Below, in pieces: positions 1-7,986 of a DNA stretch of 10,004 nucleotides (the stretch's first letter is position 1; the number at the start of each line of letters is the position of its first letter). The notes below the pieces were generated by a model that was not told the DNA's origin, made no database searches, and was given only the letters and a program-made list of their open reading frames with translations. Both the position numbers and the translations under genes were made by a program. This DNA is from Pigoraptor vietnamica (taxonomy: Eukaryota > Opisthokonta > Filasterea). The stretch lies in NCBI GenBank assembly GCA_943704525.1, contig CALSCQ010002346.1, forward strand, positions 1 to 10,004, read 5' to 3'.

Positions 1-112
<112 letters not shown>

Positions 113-122
113 CTCCGTGCAG

Positions 123-174
123 AACAAAATTCAAGGTCGTTGGGGCGACGGCGCCTGCGGTACCGCCTAAATGA
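123..174 (+). CDS. Possible terminal exon of an upstream plus-strand gene (partial)
   Basis: The (CT)55 run followed by tgctccgtgcag looks like a strong 3' splice site with the exon beginning at 123. Read with one base carried from a previous exon, the frame gives a short tail (TKFKVVGATAPAVPPK) and a TGA at 172-174. With no carried base it stops at TAA 168-170. The third frame stays open to about 290. The product is unrecognisable from so few residues. A convergent gene ending here, about 195 bp from the stop of the PQ-loop gene, would match the 245-bp spacing of the other convergent pair in this window. This is inference; the tract could equally be an intergenic microsatellite. Confidence 0.25.
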
Positions 175-368
175 ACTTGCGCGATGTGTGCTTATAACAA
201 CGCCACTGCAATTCCATTTCAACCCAATCGGCAGTCACGCCGCACAAAAAAAAAGACGCACGCCTATGTACACAAGCCGATAGAGGCGCCGACAGGTCCA
301 GCCCACGCACGCGCCGAAATGCCTCGCTTAAAGGAGACCGTTTTCCTTTCCCCGCAGTCCAAGGCTGC
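175..368. other. 3' flank of the PQ-loop gene
   Basis: This segment lies between the possible upstream terminal exon and the stop codon of the minus-strand PQ-loop gene. It has no canonical AATAAA on the minus strand and no convincing coding frame. The open frames here overlap one another and resemble no protein family. It most likely holds the 3' UTR of the PQ-loop gene. An A9 run sits at 246-254, which is a T-run in the minus-strand transcript. Confidence 0.5.
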
Positions 369-2255
369 TCAGATCGAGCCATACCGGAAAACCTTGTCGT
401 TCTCGGCGCCCGTCGGCTTTCGCCCGGGAAAGTTGCCGATGAGCGCGTCGTCGTCGTTCGACCCATCGACGCGGTCCTCGTCCTCGCCGTCGTCGGCGTT
501 TTGCAGCGGCTCGCCGTCGTTATTGACAGAGCCGGCGTTCGGGTCGTCATCCAGCTGGTCGTAGAACACGGGCGGGCGGCGGCGGTTGCGGAACCAAAAC
601 ACAATGCACATGACGAGAAGAGACCCTTGCAAGCACGCAGTGGTGAGGTACGGCAGCCATGTCGTCACGCTCGCGTCGTTGCCCGAGGCAAGAAAGTACG
701 TCCACACGAACGTTCCTGCACGGGTCGCTGTCAGCAAGACCTGCCACATGCAAAAAGAAAAAAACGGGCAGGCACGCACGTATGCCCCTCCCCCCCCCAC
801 ACACACACAAGCCCCCGCGTCTCCTCACCTGGCGTCTGAATCATCATCATGGGAATACTGAACGAGCCCGCGTCCTACAAACTCGCGCGCGTCAGTCATC
901 ATCCCACAACACAGGACGCACACGTCCACACTCTCTACAGGAGGCGATTCCCTGGCGCACCTTGCGCTTGAATGTCTTGTACAGCTGAGGGAGGTACTGA
1001 AGAAGCACGGCGGCGACCGAAAAGATGCCCAGCGTGACGCCGTAGTCGTGCACCTGCTTGGACGTCCCCCCGAGTGTGCCCACCATGCTCGCGAGAATCA
1101 CCGAGAACGTGATCGAGAGGCCGACGCTCACCCCAAAGCAGATGCGCGCGATTCGGAGCTCCCCTTTGCCCTCCCGTTTCACCTTGAAAAAGATGAGAAA
1201 AAGCACAAAACTGCGCGGACACAGAGATTAGACACGCGAAGGTGCAAACGCAGTCACAAAATACAAACAACACCTCGTCAGACAAGCGGGTACTCACACT
1301 CCATACAGGCACGCCGCTTGCACCGAGAGCTGGTAGATCTTGAGCATCTGGATCGTGCAGCGCCGAAGACCCTGCGCACCGCCAGCATTGTTACAACAGA
1401 CGCCACCTTCGCATTTACGGCGGCTCTATTTCGCAATCCTACGGCACGTCTGCGACTGTCCACTCACCCATGCCGAGCAGCATGCGATCGTATGGTACTG
1501 GAGGATGATGGCGTTCAGCAGCGACGTAAACGCGCTGAATGTGCCGAGGAGCAGAAAGAGGGAGCTGATGCCCTCGCTCGACCGCCGCACAACAATCGTA
1601 ATGTGCTGCGCACGCAGTAATGTGAGGCAGTGGTTGCAGCGACGGCACACTACACAGACACACCAAGCCACATTCATCAGCACGCACAACAAGGAAATTA
1701 CCGCGCGCACTTTTCCATAGAAATTGCGATAACGTCCATCTATGGGAATTGGCTCAAACACATCTAGAATTTGCAGTCAGGCACCTAAACCCTCGTGCAT
1801 AGACAAGCACACAGACACACCACACCAAAAATGGCCACGCACTTTTCCATACAAATTGTCATAGTGGCAATGTATGGGAACTGGCTCAAACACTTTTGGG
1901 ATTTCGAGTCAAGCGCCTTAACTCTCGTGCAATACACAAGCAAAATGGCCATGCGCACTTTTCAAAGCAAACTACCATAGAACTGGCCTCACAACAGATC
2001 AAGAGGTCACTGACCTGAGGGAGATACGAGAGGAAGATGCCGACGAGAATGATGGATCCGGCCACAATGTCAAACGTCTTGGGATCCGCTGCAAATGAAA
2101 AGTTGTGAGACAACGACGCCGCGCAATGACAGCAACTCAAGACGAAAAGTGGCACAACTGGGCGCAAGCCGACCCTCCTCACCTTTGATCCACTCTGCCG
2201 TGCAGTTGACGCCATCGCGCATGGGAAATTCGACAACACCGTAGTAGCCACCCAT
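369..2255 (-). CDS. PQ-loop repeat membrane transporter, cystinosin/SLC66-like
   Basis: Exons in transcript order: 2255-2183, 2088-2015, 1605-1468, 1371-1298, 1210-961, 874-829 and 715-369 (TGA at 371-369). The joined frame gives 333 aa with about seven hydrophobic helices. Two PQ-loop motifs are visible: YLPQ at 46-49 followed by RRSSEGIS, and YLPQ at 192-195 followed by SFSIPMMMIQTPG at 207-219. Such proteins are mostly cation-coupled exporters of amino acids or related solutes in lysosomes, vacuoles or other endomembranes; the substrate cannot be read from sequence. The N-terminus carries an N-glycosylation sequon (N17-C18-T19), as expected for a luminal end. The cytosolic tail (261-333) is acidic, with YDQL at 270-273 and YGSI as its last four residues, both YxxΦ sorting signals. 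The ATG sits in gcggccATGGgt. In-frame ATGs up to 105 codons upstream exist, but they add nothing family-like. The gene is divergent from LRRC45. A plant or fungal PQ-loop relative of unknown substrate is the closest alternative to a true cystine or lysine carrier. Confidence 0.9.
1700..1990. repeat. Degenerate tandem repeat (~130 bp unit) inside PQ-loop intron 2
   Basis: Three staggered similar segments fill most of the 409-nt intron (1606-2014). Anchors are cacttttcc at 1708 and 1840 and cacttttc at 1956; ggctcaaacac at 1751 and 1883; and ctcgtgca at about 1792 and 1923. Units 1 and 2 are offset by 132 bp. The third is truncated and keeps only the start and the catagaactggc portion. The copies differ by many substitutions, so this is an old local duplication. 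It explains why this intron is four times longer than the other introns of the gene. Confidence 0.75.
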
Positions 2256-2709
2256 GGCCGCGGTGCCCCGGCGGGCCAAAGGACACGAATACCACGGAGA
2301 CCGGCCGTTGCGGCACCACGAAACAAGGTGATGTCCACAGCGGAAAACGATCGGCTGCTGCCTATGTTGCACAGCGCTACAAAGAGACCGACCACAGCTG
2401 ACTCTGCCAGCAAGCGAGTGAAGAAGTTTGAAGTAACGGATCAGCGGCCGATTTGCGGCAAAGAAGGGGTGTGCGTGCGACGTCGCTCTCGAACATCGGA
2501 ACAGCCAAAGCGCGACATCCGGGGTGTTGCATGGTTTCAGCGAGATCTCGGCGAGAATGGAGCGCGTCATTCAAATTTTTCAAAGTGAAGCGTCGGCCAG
2601 CGAACACTAGACGACCTCACAACTCTTATGCCTCTCACGAGATAGACTGCCCGTTTCTCCCACGGCCTCCTTCGCATGACACAGCAGTGGCGGTGATCGC
2701 ACGGCTGCC
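2256..2709. promoter_or_regulatory. Shared divergent promoter region between the PQ-loop gene and LRRC45
   Basis: These 454 bp separate two head-to-head start codons and must hold both 5' UTRs and core promoters. No TATA box is obvious near either start. Both initiation codons have near-identical Kozak-like surroundings: gctgccATGGcc for LRRC45 and gcggccATGGgt for the PQ-loop gene. Small open frames cross the region on both strands but resemble no protein family, so I treat them as non-coding. An upstream non-coding exon for either gene cannot be excluded. Confidence 0.55.
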
Positions 2710-3825
2710 ATGGCCGACGAATTCGGTTCGCGCTATTTGCGAATTTGCGCCGAGCTTGCGGTGGACCCGCTGCAGACCGTGCTTGATGCCGTGCGTGGGG
2801 CGCGTGCGCACGACGGAAAGGGCTCTCCGCGGCTGCTGGATCTCACGGGAGTCAATCTCACTGTGAAGGTGCGCTCTTGTTGTGCCAAGTGTCCGTGTAT
2901 GCCATTGTGCGTCGTGTATTGGTCGAAGGCGTGCAGTGTTGCTGACGTGTTCGCCTCAGGCATGCGTGGCCCTGGGCATGACCCTCCGCGATGACGCCTA
3001 CTTTGCCGAGCTGTCGCTGGCGGACTGCATGCTCGGTGACACAGGTACTTGACATTCGGCGTGAAATCCCCCTTGCTGTGTGCATCTTCGCCGGTACCTG
3101 GGCTGAGCATGTTCAACACAGGCTGCCAGGCGGTCGTCTCGTGCCTCAAGAGCAACATGGCGCTTCGGAAGCTCGATCTCAAGGGCAACAACCTGCGCGC
3201 TCAGGGCGCCGCCGCGGTCGCAGACATGCTAAAGACAAACAGCGCGCTCAAGAGGTATCGCAGCACACTTACGCAAACCGCAAGCCGTGTGGCAGAGACA
3301 GACTGGTCGTTTCGCAGAAGCGCGCGTGTAGAAGCCTGACCCGCGCTTGCACGCAGCCTGACGCTCGAGTGGAACGGCGTCGGCGTGTGGGAGACGGGCG
3401 TTGCGGCGCTGGCGGAGGCCCTTGGGCTCAACCAGACACTCGAGCGCCTCGACCTCCGCAACAACCAGATCAACCCACAGGGCGCGCGCGAAATTGCGAC
3501 TGCGATTAAGCACAACACGGCCCTCCGCAGCCTCGGTGGGGAGGGACATAATAGGCGCCCGTTGAACTATCTCACTTCTCTGTCGCTGTTTGATGTGGTA
3601 CTCATGCGAGTCAAACGCCTTGCGCTATCTCCTATTTGCGTGTAATTTTGTATTGCGCTTGCCCTTACTGTGTGGCCGCAGACGTGCGATGGAACAATCT
3701 GGGTGCGACGGGCGGCAAGGCCTTTCTCGATGCGCTGCGGTGGAATGCGTCGCTGCTCTCCCTCGACCTTGTTGGCAATCTTGTGCCCGAGGATGTGGTC
3801 AAGGCCATTGGTGCGTGATCCGCAT

Positions 3826-3880
<55 letters not shown>

Positions 3881-6044
3881 TAAGCAGAGGGGTGGCGTGC
3901 GTGTGAGTATGGCAGTGAGCGTTCGTTGTGTTTCCGTAGGTGCGTTCACTGCATTTATCTTTGTGTTTCTTATGCCACTCATTGCACACGGCGCAGAGTC
4001 GTGTCTCGAGCGCAACCGCGTGCGTCATCGCATGGCGGCAGAGGCGGAGGCGCGTGCGGCGGGCATTGGGCGTGAGTTGCACTCCGTGCACGCAGAGTAC
4101 GAGGCGCGCGTGGCTCAGCTGGCGTCGGCCGCTGACAAGGCGAAGGCGGACGCCGCGCGCGTCTCTGGGGATTACGCCGAGGTGTGTTTTATGTGCGGGT
4201 GGGATGGTTGTTTGTTCCTTTGTTGGGCAATGGGATCGTTACATCGGCATTATGTGCGCGTGCATGACGCAAGGCTCCGTAGTTGATCGACGCGAGTGCC
4301 ATGTGTACACGACTCGGCTGACGTGGGCCCTGCGTTGTATCACGTGCAGACGGTGAAGCGGCTCGAGTCCTCGCTGGAGGAGCGCAAAGCCGCGTTCGAT
4401 GCGTCCGAGCGCGCGCGTGTTGAGCTCGAGGGCGCGCGTGAGGCGCTGGACAAGCGCATCGCGGATTTGGAGGGCGCCATTGCTGCGCTGAAGAAGGACG
4501 AGCGCGCGCAGGCCGCCAAGTGGCACGACACGCTGCTCCAGGAGAAGCGGGTGCGGACAGACTGGCAGAGCGCACTCGCGACCTCCCATTGCGTGTCATT
4601 ATCTTATTATCTTCGCTATTCCAACCCCCTTTTGAACGTCATGTGCGTATGACTCCACGGGGGTGTGAATTGACCGCTGTCGTACGGGGTCGCAGGTGCG
4701 CGCGGATGCCGAGGAGAAGGCGCGCAAGGACATGGAAGAGCAACTGCGGCAGCAAATGGCGCTTGAGGGACTCCTTCGTGATGCCGAAATGCGCGCGGCG
4801 GTGGCGGAGAAGGACGTTGCCGCGCTCAGGCGGGAACTCGAGCGGTCGCGCCAGAAAGAAACCGACCGCACCGTCGCGTTTGAGGGTGGGTGTCCAGACA
4901 CGGGTGCACGTGTGTGGGAGGAAGGTTCCGGTGCCGTGCCGGTCCCGTCGCCAATCCGAATGGGACAGCGAGTGACCTGGTGTCCTCGCACGACGCAGAG
5001 CGACTGAGCGACCGCGACCGCGCGCACGAGCGGTCGTTGGAGGCGCTGCGGCGGCGGCACCAGGAAGAGCTGGACGCCGTGCGCAAGGAGCACGAAGCAA
5101 AGGAACGGCGGCACGACGACCGCCTGCGCGAGGCCGTCGCTGAGCGTGCGGCGATGCAGCAGGTGCGTTGTAGGGGCACTAGCAGAAGCGCGGCTGCCCG
5201 CCCTTCAAATTTACTCTGCTGTAGAGAGAGCGATTGTATTCGAAGTGGCAGCCGATTGCCACAGTGCACAGGCTGCGTCGCTGTGTCTGACCACGTGACA
5301 CGTAACGCAACAGGCGCTCGACAAGCACCAGGCGGACATGGCGGCACTGCGTCAGCAGATCGAGAAGGAGAGCAAGGCGACGGAAGCAAAGCTGCGCCTC
5401 GAAATTGTGAGTGAGGGTGTTGGGCACACGCACACGCGCACGCGTACTCACAGATACAGTCATTAGTAACTAACCGCACTTCTGTGCGACCGTCCCTCCA
5501 GGCGGCCTTGTCAGAGTCGCACGAAACGCGGCACCGCACACTCCTCGCAGCGCGCGACGAACTGGCGCGGCAAGTGGACGACCTCAACCGCCAGGTGGCA
5601 GAGCACCGCCAGCGCCGCGCAGAGGCCGTCCAAGCGCTGGAAATTGCCGAGCGACGCCTCGACGACGCCGCACGCGAGCGCAATGCCGAAGTGTCGGCGG
5701 CAAAGGCAGAAGTAACGCGCGCCAAGGGCGACCTTGCGGCTGCGAATGCGCGCGCGGACGCCGCCTCCGCCACCGAGAAGACGCTGCGGGAGGAATTGCA
5801 GCGCGCCCAGCGAACCATCGAGACGATGCACCGCGACCACGCCGAGGCAATTGCGCGCGTCAAGAAGGAGGGCGCGGACGCCGTGACGGAGGTGGCCGTT
5901 CTCCGCGAGACGCTTCGGCGGCGCGAGGCGGAGCTCGAGTCCTTCCGGCAGGAGGAGCTCAAGCGTGTTGGGATGATCGAGACGGTCCTCGGGGGCTATG
6001 TGTCGTCGGCGCGGACAAGGCTCGAAGCGCGCTCGCACGCCTAG
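2710..6044 (+). CDS. LRRC45: LRRC45 ortholog, leucine-rich repeat coiled-coil centrosomal protein
   Basis: Exons: 2710-2868, 2960-3044, 3122-3254, 3357-3535, 3682-3810, 3997-4181, 4350-4550, 4696-4885, 4999-5162, 5314-5406 and 5502-6044 (TAG at 6042-6044). The joined frame gives 686 aa; human LRRC45 is about 670. The N-terminus (EFGSRYLRIC) fits the family's start. Six leucine-rich repeats follow at about 70-228, with cores such as LRKLDLKGNNL (96-106), LERLDLRNNQI (154-164) and LRSLDVRWNNL (182-192). Residues 230 to about 660 are Ala/Glu/Arg-rich heptad-like coiled coil. The conserved end block ESFRQEELKRVGMIETVLGGYV (652-673, LRRC45-type) is present. In animals LRRC45 is a component of the centriole linker and distal appendages, with roles in centrosome cohesion and ciliogenesis; a basal-body role here is inferred. 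A good branch-point-like ctaac lies in intron 10 at 5470-5474. No disruption was seen. Confidence 0.94.
3836..3879. repeat. (GT)22 microsatellite in LRRC45 intron 5
   Basis: A pure GT array lies 25 nt into the 186-nt intron 3811-3996, on the sense strand of the gene. It is preceded by the imperfect gtgcgtgatccgcatgtgcgtgtgc. The downstream ctaagcag at 3880-3887 is a decoy acceptor. Using it would put exon 6 out of frame, whereas the acceptor at 3995-3996 restores the coiled-coil frame. Confidence 0.97.
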
Positions 6045-6289
6045 AGTCTGCAGATTGGCCCCTCGGTCATATGGCAAATATATATATATAATCTCAACTG
6101 ATGATTGAGCAGTGAGGCCTTTGAAAACCGAAACGCAATCGAAATGGCGCATAACAGCCCTGCGGAGACCACACACGGGCCACAATACAACATAAAGCGA
6201 AGCACGCAAACCCACAGACAGAAACGACAAGACGATGCTGAGACGTACGCGCGCTGTACAAACGCAACGCAATGCAACGAGCGCAGAGA
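6045..6289. other. Convergent 3' intergenic region between LRRC45 and the kinase gene
   Basis: This 245-bp gap lies between the LRRC45 stop (6044) and the kinase stop (6290 on the minus strand) and must contain both 3' ends. A short AT-alternating run lies at 6078-6090. No canonical AATAAA is visible on either strand. The plus strand is A-rich compared with the flanking exons. A cluster of aacgcaa-like words (aacgcaacgcaatgcaacg) lies at 6261-6279. No coding frame is convincing here. Confidence 0.6.
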
Positions 6290-7824
6290 TTACGCCGACG
6301 GCTGCTTCGAGTGCCTGATGGGCAGCAGGACGGCGGTGGGCGGGGGAACGACACGCGCAGCCTCTTCGCGCAGCTGTGCCTGTGCGGCGATGATCTCGGG
6401 GGTCTGCGCACGCAAGAACACAAGCAATTGAGTACCTACGTCCCACACTTCGCGACAACGGACGCACGCACACCCACCTGCATCCACGGATGGGCGAGGG
6501 CCTGGACGACGGTGCAGCGCTCCGAGGGTTCGACAGTGAGCAGGCGCTTGATGAGATCGATGGCTGTCGGAAAAGAGAACAGGTGTCGTCAAAAACAGTG
6601 CGTGAAGGTGTTTGAGCAAGTAAAATGTCGGCTTAATCGGTTGTCCATCGACTGCTTTCGTATATGCAAGAGCACCCTCGAACAGCGAGAAAGATGCGGC
6701 GCGACGTAACAGAACAGGCCTCCGCATGAAAACCCACCGTCGGCCGAAATCGACGTCCAAGGATCCGATGTGAATGTGAGGGACGAAGGGCCATCGCTGT
6801 CGCGGTCCTCGGGAAAGGGGTGCTCGCCGCTCAGACTGCACAGGGCGCATAACCACCGGGTAAGCCACGCAAGGATTGAGACAGACCTCTCAATCGGAGG
6901 TCCAAAAAAGACTACTCGGTGTGTGGGTCGGGTTGAGCGCAGGCACTCACGCAATGAAAAGGAGGATGCCGAACGACCACATGTCCACGCTGAGCTTGTA
7001 TCCACCGGCCGACTTCTTCTTGATCACCTCCGGCGCTGAAGAGGGTAAGAGAGGGGCAACCTCAGCGTACGTTGCAATTCCAGTCCACACACACTACACA
7101 GCCGCACGGGCAAACTCGGCCTAAATTGCAATGGCCGGCCACACCCTCTACGCGGCCACACGTCGTTGGCGCACCCACCGACATAGGCGGGAGTGCCGCA
7201 CACCGAGCTCATGAAGGAGCGCTCGCCAACGACCTTCGCAAAGCCAAAGTCGGCGATTTTCACGCGAATTTTGCGGTAATCGTCCGCCTCCTTGGCCGCG
7301 CCCGTGTCGAGGAGAATGTTGTCCGGCTGCGGAGGACAAACAATGCGTAGAGAATGAGGCATCAACACACGCCAACAAGCGTTCTCATAGGCCATCAGCG
7401 CAGAGACAGTCGCGCGCCAGATGCCAGTCCCAACCTTCAAATCGCGGTGGGCGATCCCGCGCTCGTGGAGGTGCTCGAGGGCGACGAGTATCTGCATCGA
7501 TATGAACCTCGCCTCGTCCTCCGGCAAACGCCGCCGCGCGAGCATGTAATCGAGGAGATCGCCGCCCTTGATGAGCTCCATCACAATGTATAGCACGCGG
7601 GACGTCTCGTACATGTCGATCACGCGCACAACGCCCGGGTGGCTGCGGGGATAGGGGGGCATTGGGTAAGTCCCGACTAAACAAGGCGCGTAAGAAAATC
7701 TTGCAACGACAGAAAAAAAGAGCAATGAAATGGCCGAACGCAATGCACATGGACAGCTGCGCGTCGCGAACATAGATAGCGAGCACAAGGCATAAGCAAG
7801 CAGGCAGAAACAGATCAACACGAA

Positions 7825-7859
<35 letters not shown>

Positions 7860-7869
7860 CGCACGCACG

Positions 7870-7906
<37 letters not shown>

Positions 7907-7933
7907 GCACACACACACACACACACACGCACG

Positions 7934-7986
<53 letters not shown>

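Noticed and set aside
2256-2570. Up to 105 extra N-terminal codons for the PQ-loop protein
   Set aside because: The frame is open, but it adds no helix or family-like sequence. The ATG at 2255 has a Kozak-like context and gives the short luminal N-terminus usual for this family.
2328-2588. A small plus-strand frame in the divergent promoter region
   Set aside because: It has no recognisable domain and overlaps other equally weak frames. The region is better explained as promoter and UTR.
3567-4091. A His-Thr repeat protein on the minus strand
   Set aside because: It is the translation of the TG microsatellite on the opposite strand, with no family resemblance.
3840-4286. A Cys-Val-rich protein starting in the TG repeat
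   Set aside because: It is intron 5 read through into LRRC45 exon 6. The acceptor at 3995-3996 gives the correct phase.
4826-5962. A 378-residue open frame antisense to the LRRC45 coiled coil
   Set aside because: It runs across introns of LRRC45, is very rich in Ser and Arg, and is what GC-rich coiled-coil codons give on the opposite strand. The sense strand has a clear family match.
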